NCBI GenBank assembly: GCA_035531755.1
Contig: DATKSK010000071.1
Coordinates: forward strand, 26,461-90,460
DNA: 64,000 nt
Direction: 5' to 3'
DNA from: Acidimicrobiales bacterium
GTDB taxonomy: Bacteria; Actinomycetota; Acidimicrobiia; Acidimicrobiales; UBA8190
In this document: in pieces, positions 1 to 7,845 of the stretch
Position numbering within the stretch: position 1 is the stretch's first letter
Layout of the letters: each line of letters starts with the position of its first letter
The notes under the pieces: model-generated
The model's input: only the letters and a program-made list of their open reading frames with translations
The model's database searches: none
What the model was told of the DNA's origin: nothing
Translations under genes and position numbers: made by a program

Positions 1-50
1 CCGTCGACGAAGTTGCGCGAGTCGGTCAGGTCTATCGGGGCGAGCTCCAT
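1..50 (-). CDS. N-terminal fragment, possible cytochrome P450
   Basis: Only the first 16 codons are in the window, read leftward from the ATG at 48-50. The peptide starts MELAPIDLTDSRNFVDG. Many actinobacterial cytochrome P450s open with a similar IDLTD...F.DG stretch just before the first helix. The heme-binding region is not visible, so the family call rests on this short match alone and could be wrong. The perfect palindrome at 66-97 ends 16 bp upstream of the start codon, a typical position for a repressor operator. That suggests substrate-controlled expression, which would fit a P450, but this is inference. Confidence 0.4.
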   Translation of the reverse strand, partial: MELAPIDLTDSRNFVD

Positions 51-65
51 GGGGCGGACGTACCT

Positions 66-97
66 CCAGTGAATCGGACAGTTGTCCGATTCACTGG
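66..97. promoter_or_regulatory. Perfect 15-bp inverted repeat, likely TetR-type operator
   Basis: The arms CCAGTGAATCGGACA and TGTCCGATTCACTGG are exact reverse complements separated by GT. A long, exact, nearly gapless dyad with a CGGACA/TGTCCG core is typical of operators bound by TetR-family dimers, and there is no T-run to suggest a terminator. It sits 16 bp upstream of the leftward gene at 50. No regulator gene lies within the window next to it. Confidence 0.65.
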
Positions 98-319
98 ATC
101 ATATGTCCAGACCGGTGGCGGATCAACGCCCCCGGGGGATGCTGGACAACGGGGCACCCTGCGGCGACAGTGGCGCGTCATGGTCACGCGGGCGCATCCG
201 GGCGGGCCGGGCCAGGGCGGGGCGCCCGCGACCGGGGACCTCCCGGGCCCCATGGCACCCGCCGGCCGCCAGGTCCCGGGGGCACCCCCGACCGGCCGCA
301 GCCCGGGGGCCGGGCCCTC

Positions 320-1540
320 GTGACCGGGCACATCCTGGGCATCGTCGCCCTGGTGGCCGTGGTCGGCGCCGGGGGCACCGTGTGGGTCCTGGTCCGGGAC
401 GACCACGGCCGCTCCCGGGAGTCGAGCGCCTTTGTGCTGCGGTGGCTCGGCGCCTCGAGTGCCGTCGTCGTCCTGGTCACGACGATGTTCCTGCGACCGT
501 GGTACTGGGACGTGGCCATCGCGGGGGCCGTCGCCGCCGGACTGGCGGGCGTCCACCGCCTCCTGGCCGTGCTCGTGCAGCGCCCCTCCCCGGCCGGATG
601 GCGGTCCATCGCTGCCGCCATGGCCTCGGTGGTCGTCGGGTCGGGGCTCGTCACGCTGGGCGGCGCCTCCGTGGTCGTCGACGGGGCGGCGCTCGCCGGG
701 GGACGGCCGGCCCCGGCGGCGCATGCCGGGCAGGTCCTCGACCGGCCCGTGCTCTACCAGGTGTTCTGGGGCCCGGTCTGGGACAGCACCCCGGGGCCCC
801 CGGCCCTGGCGCAGGCGGTGGCGTTCCAGCGGGGGCTGCCCACGTCTCGCTGGGGCGCGGCCGTCGTCCATGCCGGCTTCGGCGTGCGGGCGTTCGCCGA
901 CGGCGGCTGCTGGATCGACCCCGGGCCGCCGACCGAGCCCGGGGCCGCCTCGAGCACCGCGGTGGGCGTGTTCCCCGACGAGGTCCACCTCGTCCTGGCC
1001 GGGCACCGGCACCTGCTCCCCTGCCCCGGCGCACCGGCCGTCGCCCTTCCGTCGGTCCTCCCCCGCGACGCCCTCGTGGCCCTGTGGCTCGACCCCGCCG
1101 TGCCCTACGAGCTCGGCGGCGTCTCGGTCCACGGCTCGGTGCCATGGGCGGGCCGCCCCGACGGGCTGGCGGTGACAGGGCTCAGCGGCGGCTTCGCCTC
1201 CTGGGGCCTGTCCTCCTGCCGGGCCCGGCCGGCCTGTCGGGCGGTGCCGGCGTACGTGTCGCCCGCGTACGCCCTGTCGCACGAGGTGGTGGAGGCCACC
1301 GTGAACCCCTACGGCCGCGGCTGGTTCGCCGACGTGCCCCTGCAATGGGCGGCTCGCTACGTCCTGGCCCATGGCCCCACGTCGATGCTCGGGGCCCTGC
1401 CGGCGTTCGAGGGCGAGGTCGCCGACCTGTGCGAACCGGGCCAGCCCGACGCCCCGCGCCCGGGCTCGTCGGGGACGGGCACGGCGCACGCCCCCACCCT
1501 GGCCTCCTTCTACCGTCCCGGCGGCGGGTGCACGACGTGA
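320..1540 (+). CDS. Membrane-anchored protein with HEVVEA metallopeptidase-like motif
   Basis: The protein has 406 residues from the GTG at 320. Four hydrophobic segments occupy roughly residues 3-25, 38-55, 60-82 and 95-118, followed by a large, probably extracytoplasmic domain of about 285 residues. Near residue 315 it has LSHEVVEATVNP, and later GEVADLCEP. A similar pairing (SHE..EA.T/S.P followed by E.AD.C) occurs in secreted actinobacterial proteins and the plant EXORDIUM/Phi-1 family, where a metal-binding HE..E site is suspected. The catalytic function is unproven. Its stop overlaps the GTG of the next gene (GTGA), so the two are probably co-transcribed. An upstream in-frame ATG at 170 would add only a low-complexity Arg/Gly/Pro stretch and was not used. 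Confidence 0.65.
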   Translation: MTGHILGIVALVAVVGAGGTVWVLVRDDHGRSRESSAFVLRWLGASSAVVVLVTTMFLRPWYWDVAIAGAVAAGLAGVHRLLAVLVQRPSPAGWRSIAAAMASVVVGSGLVTLGGASVVVDGAALAGGRPAPAAHAGQVLDRPVLYQVFWGPVWDSTPGPPALAQAVAFQRGLPTSRWGAAVVHAGFGVRAFADGGCWIDPGPPTEPGAASSTAVGVFPDEVHLVLAGHRHLLPCPGAPAVALPSVLPRDALVALWLDPAVPYELGGVSVHGSVPWAGRPDGLAVTGLSGGFASWGLSSCRARPACRAVPAYVSPAYALSHEVVEATVNPYGRGWFADVPLQWAARYVLAHGPTSMLGALPAFEGEVADLCEPGQPDAPRPGSSGTGTAHAPTLASFYRPGGGCTT

Positions 1541-2856
1541 CCCCGGGCCCGGGCCCGGGCCCGGCCCCGAAACCGGCCCCGGCACCGGCACCGACACCGG
1601 CACCGGCACCGGCGTCGGTGTCCACCGCGCCCGGGCGGCGGGAGCGGCTCGTCGCGGCCGGGCGCGACCTCGTCGAGCGGGGTCGGCCGGTGGTGCTGCC
1701 GACCCTCGTGCTGTGGTTCCTCGCCGCCGTCGTGACGACCGTGTACCTCCATCCCTTCGACGTGACGGAGTACGAGCGCTACGCCCATGCCGCCCTGCGC
1801 GCCCCGCTCCTGCACCGTCTGCCGGCCGAGTACCCCGCGCCCGCGCTCGTGGTCTTCCTCGCCCCCCTGCTCCTCCCCGTGGCCTACCCGTGGGCGTTCG
1901 CGTTGTTGGCCGGCGTCACCCTCCTCGTCCTGGCGACGGGCTACGAGCGATCGGGGATCCCCGGGTGGGACGCCCGCAACGCGGGCCGCCTGATCATCTA
2001 CCTCGCCATCGGCTCGGTGATGGTCCTCGCCGGGCGCTACGACATCTTCGCCACGGCCGCCGCCTTCCTGTCGTTGCGCGCCGCGCGCCGGGACCGGTGG
2101 TCGGCGGCGTGGACGTGGAGCACCGTCGGGGTCGCGCTGAAGCTCTTCCCCGCGGCGTTCTGGCCCGTGTTCCTCATCGCCGAGTGGCGCACGACGGGGC
2201 GGGTACCGGCGCGCCGGCTGTGGTGGGTGGCCGGATCGGCGGTGCTCGTGGCCGGCGTCCCCGCCCTCCTCGACCGCGGCGCGGTCCTGAACGTCGTGCA
2301 CTACTACCTGCACCGCCCCACCGAGATGGGGAGCCTGCCGGCAGGGCTGTCGGTGCTCCTCGACTGGCACGGCACGTCCTGGGTGGCCAGCTTCCACAGC
2401 GTCAACGTGGTCAGCTCGGTCACCGCAGGCCTCGGCACCGCTCTCGAGCTCGCCGCGCTCGCCGGGTGCCTGTGGACGTGGTGGGCGCAGGCGCGCGGCC
2501 GCCTCCCCCTGGAAGCTGCCTGCCTGGCCACCCTGACGCTGGCGGTGCTCGGGTCGAAGGTCCTGTCGGTGCAGTACCTCATCTGGCTGATGCCGCTGTG
2601 GGCGCTGTACCGGCTCCGGGTGTCATGGCTCCTGGCGTCGGCCGCCAACCTCGTCGTGTTCCCCTACGTCGCTTCGGCGACGCATTTCGGCTACGTCCCG
2701 GGCCACGCCTTCGCCGTCAGCCTGACGCTCACCTTCTTCGCCCGCGACCTGCTCGTCGTGGCCGGCACCGGGGCATGGCTGCGATCGGTGCGTGCCGACC
2801 CGCGGCCCGGCACGCCGGGTGCGCGGGGCACGCCGGGTGCGTCGAGACATCGCTAG
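1537..2856 (+). CDS. GT87-type (DUF2029) integral membrane mannosyltransferase
   Basis: The protein has 439 residues from the GTG overlapping the previous stop. The N-terminus is a Pro/Ala/Gly tract (PGPGPGPAPKPAPAPAPTPA) encoded by short GC-rich repeats, followed by about ten transmembrane helices. Features of the GT87 family are visible: a D-containing loop after the first helix (HPFDVTEYERYA), RLPAEYPAPALVVF, the GRYDIFATAAAFLSL segment, and GVALKLFPAAFWPVF after it. Family members are polyprenyl-phosphate-mannose-dependent GT-C enzymes that build lipoglycans or arabinomannan-type polymers on the outer face of the membrane. The exact product cannot be told. The stop overlaps the stop of the convergent TadE gene by three bases. 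Confidence 0.75.
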   Translation: MTPGPGPGPAPKPAPAPAPTPAPAPASVSTAPGRRERLVAAGRDLVERGRPVVLPTLVLWFLAAVVTTVYLHPFDVTEYERYAHAALRAPLLHRLPAEYPAPALVVFLAPLLLPVAYPWAFALLAGVTLLVLATGYERSGIPGWDARNAGRLIIYLAIGSVMVLAGRYDIFATAAAFLSLRAARRDRWSAAWTWSTVGVALKLFPAAFWPVFLIAEWRTTGRVPARRLWWVAGSAVLVAGVPALLDRGAVLNVVHYYLHRPTEMGSLPAGLSVLLDWHGTSWVASFHSVNVVSSVTAGLGTALELAALAGCLWTWWAQARGRLPLEAACLATLTLAVLGSKVLSVQYLIWLMPLWALYRLRVSWLLASAANLVVFPYVASATHFGYVPGHAFAVSLTLTFFARDLLVVAGTGAWLRSVRADPRPGTPGARGTPGASRHR

Positions 2857-3398
2857 GGGCTGAGTACCGGCACCTGGCTGTTCGCCGACATGCTGTAGGT
2901 AATGCCGAGGGGCTCGGCGATGCCCTTGGTGCTGAACGCCAGCGCCACGGCGGTGCTGGTCGGGGCGGCGCACGTCCCACCGCACGTGACCGTGATGTTG
3001 ACGTCGCCCACGATCGCCGGGGACTGGGTCAGCTGCGTGGCGGTGCTGCTCGTGGCGCACAACGGTGCGGGGTTGACCTTGAGGAGCGGTGCGTTGCCCG
3101 CCACCGCCCTCTCTATCGGCAGGGGCAGACCGGACTCGCAGTACATCCCGGTGGTCGACCCGACCGCCCACGCCGCGTTGGTCGGGCCGAGCGCCACGAG
3201 CGACGTCTCGATCGAGGCGGCACGCGCCCCCGCGGTGGCACCATCGTGCAACGCCGAGTTCTGGTAGGCGAGGTAGCAGCCCGCGATGATCCCGAGGATC
3301 AGCATGAAGGCGATCGGCGCGACGAGGGCGAACTCGACGAGCGTGGCACCACCTTCGTCGCGCCGTCGGGCCCGGATGTGGCGGTGGAGTCGCATCAT
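2853..3398 (-). CDS. tadE: TadE-like minor pilin / pseudopilin
   Basis: The protein has 181 residues. A short basic N-terminus (MMRLHRHIRARRR) leads into DEGGATLVEFALVAPIAF, a type IV-like prepilin motif: Gly before the cut, Glu at +5, then a hydrophobic helix. The helix is followed by an exported domain with four cysteines (CESG, LCAT and a CGGTC pair). TadE-like proteins are minor subunits needed for Flp pilus assembly. The ATG at 3398 overlaps the TadG-like stop (ATGA), which favours this start; a second ATG follows at 3395. It is the last gene of the leftward minor-pilin unit. Confidence 0.85.
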   Translation of the reverse strand: MMRLHRHIRARRRDEGGATLVEFALVAPIAFMLILGIIAGCYLAYQNSALHDGATAGARAASIETSLVALGPTNAAWAVGSTTGMYCESGLPLPIERAVAGNAPLLKVNPAPLCATSSTATQLTQSPAIVGDVNITVTCGGTCAAPTSTAVALAFSTKGIAEPLGITYSMSANSQVPVLSP

Positions 3399-5284
3399 CC
3401 GATGAGCGACAGCTTGCCGCCGCCGGGCAGGGTGTAGGGCTCGCCCAGGATCGTGATGGTCGTCGCCCCGTCGGTGTTGAAGTCGTCGACGATGGCGGTG
3501 CCGGTGATCTTGACCGAGCCGGCCGAGGGTGTGGGCGCCGCGGGCCCGGTCCACCCGGTCCCGTAGCCGGTCTGCAAGGTGCCGCCGGCGTAGAAGGGCA
3601 CGCCGCCGACCCTTCCGTCCCAGTAATCGAGGGGGGCGTTCTGCCCGTAGTTCGACAGCGAAGCGTTGTACACCACGCCCGTGAGGTCGATGTTGGCAGC
3701 GTCACCCGCTCCGGCGTCGAACCCGTAGTTGGCCTGGGTGTTGGGGTCCTGGTAGAAGACCAGGCCCGCCGAGCCGTTGCTGCCCGCGTAGGGCCCCGTG
3801 ATCGGCCCGCTCAGGGTGACCGTGGTGTTCGGCCCACCGCCGACCATGAGGGAGAAGTTGTTGCCCGTCCCCCAGATGTTGGGGTCCTGGTTGATGGGCG
3901 AGTCGGTGTACGCCACGACCCCGTAGGTCGTCGGGCTGGTCCCACCGCACACGTTGGACGTCACTTCGGACTGCCCCCCGTTGACGGCACTCGCCATGGT
4001 GAGCGCCGGCAGGCACGGTGCGCCGTTGCCGGGCGCCGTCGTACCGTTGAGCGTGTTGCCACCCATGGGATACGGCTGCTCGGTGGCGATCACGACGTTG
4101 GATCCCGTCACGGCGTTGCCGGGTGCGGGGTTGATCCACAGCCCCTGGTCGAAGCGGTAGATGCCGGGATACGCGCCCTCGCCCGAGTACCCGGAGCAGT
4201 CCGCGAAATGGGGGGAGCCCGTGAGCTCGACCGGGTTGGTGTACTCACCGGGAAGCAGCTGCGATGCCGTGCGCGACACGCTCGAGTAGACCTGCATGCC
4301 CATCCCCGGACAGGCGATGTTGGCGCCACCGAGCGGGTTGGCGGGAGCGCCGGATCCCGTCAGAGGGTCGGTGATCTGGGCCTTCGAGTTGTCGATGGCG
4401 TTGTACGCGACCTTCACCGATCCCTCCGAGCACGGAGGCTCGACCAACGGGGACGGGTTCGGCGGGTTGCCACCTTGGTACGTGGGGCCACCGGTGGCAC
4501 TCCCGGGCATGGGCGGGGAGCCGTTGAAGCACCAATCGAGCGGCCACAGATGCTGGCCGTTGAAGGTGCCGCCGTTGCTGTCGATGGTGCCGAAGACGTA
4601 CAGGTTGCTGTTGGCCTTGGCGTCGACGGCGTCGTCCCATTCCACGCCGCCCGACGACGAGGTCCACGGCTGGTTCTTCACGTTGGTGTTGAGGAAGATG
4701 TTGCCTGAGACGACGAAGTTACCGGTGCCACCGCCCAGGACCTCGTGCGGCCCCACCTCGTTGAGGGCCACGATCCCGATGGGCGTACCTTGCTGAGACG
4801 TGGAGACCGAGCCCGATGCGTACCCCTTCAACTGGTGGACTCCGAAGATCCCGGCGAAGAAGGGGGCCCACACCGGTGCGGCGCTGATACTCACGCCACA
4901 GGCGCCCGGCGGGGGCTGCGTCGAGTACGTGCTCGCCGTGAACGTGGAGCCGGGAATCGCCTGCCCGTTGGCGTAGAGAAACTGTGCGTTCCAGTTGGTC
5001 CCGACACCGGCGTCGTTGTCGTCGACCAAGCGCTGGATGATCGCCGCGATCTGCTGCGTGGAAGGGACGGCCGTCCCGTTGCAGTACGTGGAACTGTCGA
5101 GCTGCTGGGCGGCGGCGAAGGCAGCGAGGTCGGTGGCGTTCTGGGCCCGGCGGTTCTGGACGAACCCGAAGCTACCGTCCACGGCGATCGCCGCGATCCC
5201 CACCAGCACGACCATGGCGATGGCGAAGATCACCAGGATGGCGCCGCTCTCGCCGTCCGCCCGCTCGGGAGCGATGCGCTTCAT
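3395..5284 (-). CDS. tadG: TadG-like pilus assembly protein (Tad domain)
   Basis: The protein has 629 residues. Residues 1-45 carry ESGAILVIFAIAMVVLVG, the pilin-like N-terminal helix of the Tad/TadG family. The segment DGSFGFVQNRRAQNATDLAA follows, typical of the Pfam Tad domain. The remaining roughly 550 residues form a long, Gly/Ser/Asn/Pro-rich exported region with scattered cysteines and no recognised enzyme. The codon content of this region is slightly less GC-rich than its neighbours. It overlaps both adjacent tad genes by four bases, so the three are translationally coupled. The long passenger region could be an adhesive tip domain, which is inference. Confidence 0.85.
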   Translation of the reverse strand: MKRIAPERADGESGAILVIFAIAMVVLVGIAAIAVDGSFGFVQNRRAQNATDLAAFAAAQQLDSSTYCNGTAVPSTQQIAAIIQRLVDDNDAGVGTNWNAQFLYANGQAIPGSTFTASTYSTQPPPGACGVSISAAPVWAPFFAGIFGVHQLKGYASGSVSTSQQGTPIGIVALNEVGPHEVLGGGTGNFVVSGNIFLNTNVKNQPWTSSSGGVEWDDAVDAKANSNLYVFGTIDSNGGTFNGQHLWPLDWCFNGSPPMPGSATGGPTYQGGNPPNPSPLVEPPCSEGSVKVAYNAIDNSKAQITDPLTGSGAPANPLGGANIACPGMGMQVYSSVSRTASQLLPGEYTNPVELTGSPHFADCSGYSGEGAYPGIYRFDQGLWINPAPGNAVTGSNVVIATEQPYPMGGNTLNGTTAPGNGAPCLPALTMASAVNGGQSEVTSNVCGGTSPTTYGVVAYTDSPINQDPNIWGTGNNFSLMVGGGPNTTVTLSGPITGPYAGSNGSAGLVFYQDPNTQANYGFDAGAGDAANIDLTGVVYNASLSNYGQNAPLDYWDGRVGGVPFYAGGTLQTGYGTGWTGPAAPTPSAGSVKITGTAIVDDFNTDGATTITILGEPYTLPGGGKLSLIG

Positions 5285-5781
5285 GAATACCTCGCAGTTG
5301 CGTGGGCGCTGACGCCGATGTTCTTCGCGATGGGAACCAGCGTGACCGACACCCGAGAGATGGTGACCGTGACCTCGTTGATCGTCACTCCACCCGTGGT
5401 GCTGGTCGTCTCCGACATGCTCACGTAGCCGTCGGCGGCGCGGTTGGTGTTCTGGTAGAGGTTGGTGGCGCCTTCTTCCTGGTTGACGGCCGTCGTGGCG
5501 TCGTTCCAGGCGGTCTGCGTCTGGGTCGGGTGGGCGGCCAGGTCGCTGGCGGCCTGGATGGCGCCGGCGCGCGCCGCGCTGGTGAGGCGGATCGTGAGCT
5601 GCAACCCGCTCCAGCCGTTGAAGGCGACGCCCATGAGCAGTGCCACCACCGGCAGCACCAGAACGAACTCGATGAGTGCCTGACCTGCTTCGTCACGGCC
5701 GCGGCGGCGCCTGTCGGGCGCCGGCGCAGCGTGGACCGGACCGAGGCCGCCGGGCTCCGGGCTGTCAGGGCGTCGGTGCAC
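5281..5781 (-). CDS. TadE-like minor pilin
   Basis: The protein has 166 residues from a GTG at 5781 that lies inside the end of the cpaB gene; another in-frame GTG at 5793 is possible. After an Arg/Pro-rich leader of about 35 residues comes DEAGQALIEFVLVLPVVALL, again Gly before the cut with Glu at +5, then one transmembrane helix and an exported beta-rich domain. It is the second TadE-like protein of this unit and differs clearly in its C-terminal domain from the one at 2853. It overlaps tadG downstream (ATGA) and cpaB upstream (17 bases). Confidence 0.8.
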   Translation of the reverse strand: MHRRPDSPEPGGLGPVHAAPAPDRRRRGRDEAGQALIEFVLVLPVVALLMGVAFNGWSGLQLTIRLTSAARAGAIQAASDLAAHPTQTQTAWNDATTAVNQEEGATNLYQNTNRAADGYVSMSETTSTTGGVTINEVTVTISRVSVTLVPIAKNIGVSAHATARYS

Positions 5782-6649
5782 CGGGTCCTCCACCCTGACT
5801 CGGCGGCGTCGCCTTGTGGAGGGTCGTGGTCGTGGTCGTGACGGCCGGCGAGCCCGTGGCCGCCCCGGGGACGATGCCCGAGCCGGGGATCGTGATCGTC
5901 GACTCCGATGCCGGTGCATTGCCGGGCGCGTCGAGCGCGAGGTACACCCCCGGGACCACTCCCCCGCTGTCACTCTTGGCCGGCGCGATGTGCGCGGCGG
6001 CCGCCGGAGAGACGGCGAAGGTGATGAGCTCGGTGGCGGCGGCGACGGCGTTCGCCTGACTCTCGGATCCGGACGGGGCCGTGGCCGTCGTCCGGACCGC
6101 GCCCGCGGCCACACCCGGAGGCGGCTGGAGCGCGGTGCCGACGGCCAGGACCGCGACCGATCGGTACAGGGTGGCCTCCTGGGCGCCGGGGAGGTCGAGG
6201 AGGATGTCCACCCTGTCCCCGGGCTGGATCAGTCCGGCCACGCCCTGGGCCTGGGAGACCGACACCGTGACGGCGACCTCGCCCCGGGGCAGCAAGCCGG
6301 CGGCGGCGCCTGGATTGTCGGCGGCGGACACGAACATCCCACCGACGACGACTTCGCCCGTGGGCAGGTCCGAGCCCGCCACCCGCGCAGCGATGGCGGA
6401 CAGGTCGGTCACCGCTCCGACCGGTACGAACTGGCTCGGCATCTGCGTCTTTTCGAGCAGGCCCTGAGAGGCGGCCGCGGCGCCACTCTCGTCCCGAGGC
6501 ACGATCCCCTTCAGGACGTACACGGACTCGAGCTTCGAGTTCTTGAACGCCTTCTGTTGGGTCGAGGTGGCCTCGCTGTGCGCGGCCGCGCTTGCCACCG
6601 CGCCGAAGGCGACGGCGGCGAGAACGGTGAGGCCTCTCCTGGGCACCAT
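5765..6649 (-). CDS. cpaB: CpaB/RcpC-family Flp pilus assembly protein
   Basis: The protein has 294 residues. An N-terminal signal anchor (residues 5-24) is followed by an SAF-like region with QMPSQFVPVGAVTDL and DLPTGEVVVGGMFV. The RcpC/CpaB core comes next, with GEVAVTVSVSQAQGVAGLIQ and PGDRVDILL. The C-terminus is a Thr/Pro/Gly-rich tail (TTTTTTLHKATPPSQGGGPG). In Gram-negative Tad systems CpaB acts in the periplasm near the secretin. In this phylum it presumably works outside the membrane in the cell wall. It is the first gene of the leftward unit and is a paralogue of the gene at 7087. Confidence 0.85.
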   Translation of the reverse strand: MVPRRGLTVLAAVAFGAVASAAAHSEATSTQQKAFKNSKLESVYVLKGIVPRDESGAAAASQGLLEKTQMPSQFVPVGAVTDLSAIAARVAGSDLPTGEVVVGGMFVSAADNPGAAAGLLPRGEVAVTVSVSQAQGVAGLIQPGDRVDILLDLPGAQEATLYRSVAVLAVGTALQPPPGVAAGAVRTTATAPSGSESQANAVAAATELITFAVSPAAAAHIAPAKSDSGGVVPGVYLALDAPGNAPASESTITIPGSGIVPGAATGSPAVTTTTTTLHKATPPSQGGGPGAPTP

Positions 6650-7086
6650 CTTCTCCGTATCTGTTCACGACATGTGGTCCATGGCGTACCGCACCCGTCA
6701 CTCGGGCACGCCTCGCACCCCGGGTGGCCGGCACCGTGGGACCGACAGGTTCTCGACCGGCCGCCCGCTCACGCGAGCCGGGGGACTTTCGCGGCGCCAC
6801 ATCCCCCCAGGGCCTCCGTCGGGACCGGCGATCCCTGTGAGAAGTATCCCGTTCTCTCCACGTGGGTGGCCATAGGTCCGTCGACCCAAATGCCCGCGAA
6901 CAACCAGACGACGAGCGGGAGATTGCCAGTAGGACCTGCGACTCAATTGGCCCTCACGTCATTGTCAATGGTGCTCGCGGGCGCGCACACTGGGCCTCGA
7001 CCAGTCCACTGCGGTGGACCTCGACCGGCGCCGACAAAGGCGGCAGGCCCGATTCTGGCCCGGCGTGCAACGAGGGGGGACGCGGA
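6650..7086. promoter_or_regulatory. Divergent promoter region of the two tad units
   Basis: These 437 bp separate the divergent cpaB paralogues and must contain promoters in both directions. No open frame here looks coding. A short hairpin-forming dyad, GTCCAC-TGCG-GTGGAC, lies at 7004-7019. A slightly AT-richer stretch around 6895-6975 (for example CAATTGGCCC and ATTGTCAATGG) is the most likely place for promoter elements. I cannot assign -35/-10 boxes with confidence. Confidence 0.45.
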
Positions 7087-7842
7087 ATGACACCCAAGCG
7101 GACGGTCGTAGTCGCCGTCGCCGTGGCTGTCGGGGTTTTGGCCTCGGTGCTGAGCTACATCTTTCTGAACGGTGCCCAGCAGCGCGCATATCACAACGCC
7201 AAGCTGGTGCCCGCGTACGTCGTCGCCAAGCCCATCCCACGCATGCTGACGTGGACCGATGCCGTCAACGGGGGCTACGTCCAGAAGAAGAGCGTCCCCG
7301 CCGAGTTCCGCCCGACTGCGGCCGTGACGAGTCTGGCGGCTCTGCAGGGCAAGGAGGCCGACGCCCCCTTCTCGGTGGGGCAGGTCGTGGTGACCTCCAT
7401 GTTCGTCAGCCCGATCGCGGCAGCCAACACCTTCTCTCAGATCATCCCGGCCGGCAACGTCGCCGTCACGGTGTCTGTCGACCAGGTCCACGGGGTGGCG
7501 GGGCTCCCGGTCCCAGGTGACAAGGTCGACCTGCTGATCTCGGTCAACAACACCGAGAGTCCGCTGCTCCAGAACGTGCCGATCCTGGCCATCGGGCAGA
7601 GCACCACCGCCAACACCAACACCAACGCCCAGAACGCCACCCAGACGGCCGCCACCACCGCCAACCCGTCGAGCGGACTGTTCACCTTCGCCGTCAGTCC
7701 CTCGGACGCCGCTCGCATCGCTCTGGCGGAGCAGCAGGCCATGGGCATCTACATGCTGCTCGTCCCACCGGGGAACCCGGTCGTGTCCATCCCGGCGGTC
7801 ACCCCGGACGGGATCCTCAGCGGCCCGCAGACCTCGAGCTGA
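7087..7842 (+). CDS. cpaB: CpaB/RcpC-family Flp pilus assembly protein (second copy)
   Basis: The protein has 251 residues from an ATG behind a strong GAGGGGGGACGCGGA ribosome site. Residues 7-27 are a signal anchor. It shares the plan of the leftward paralogue: VPAEFRPTAAVTSLAALQG, FSVGQVVVTSMFV, then GNVAVTVSVDQVHGVAGLPV and PGDKVDLLI. The C-terminus has FTFAVSPSDAARIALAEQQA, close to FAVSPAAAAHIAPA in the paralogue. It begins the rightward unit cpaB-tadZ-tadA-tadB-tadC and ends three bases before tadZ. Two diverged CpaB proteins in one locus suggest different partners or pilus forms. Confidence 0.85.
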   Translation: MTPKRTVVVAVAVAVGVLASVLSYIFLNGAQQRAYHNAKLVPAYVVAKPIPRMLTWTDAVNGGYVQKKSVPAEFRPTAAVTSLAALQGKEADAPFSVGQVVVTSMFVSPIAAANTFSQIIPAGNVAVTVSVDQVHGVAGLPVPGDKVDLLISVNNTESPLLQNVPILAIGQSTTANTNTNAQNATQTAATTANPSSGLFTFAVSPSDAARIALAEQQAMGIYMLLVPPGNPVVSIPAVTPDGILSGPQTSS

Positions 7843-7845
7843 CCG

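Noticed and set aside
32..1609. A 525-codon leftward open frame across the first membrane-protein gene
   Set aside because: Its product is Gly/Arg/Pro/His-rich without any domain, as expected for the antisense frame of a GC-rich gene. The rightward frame has clear membrane helices.
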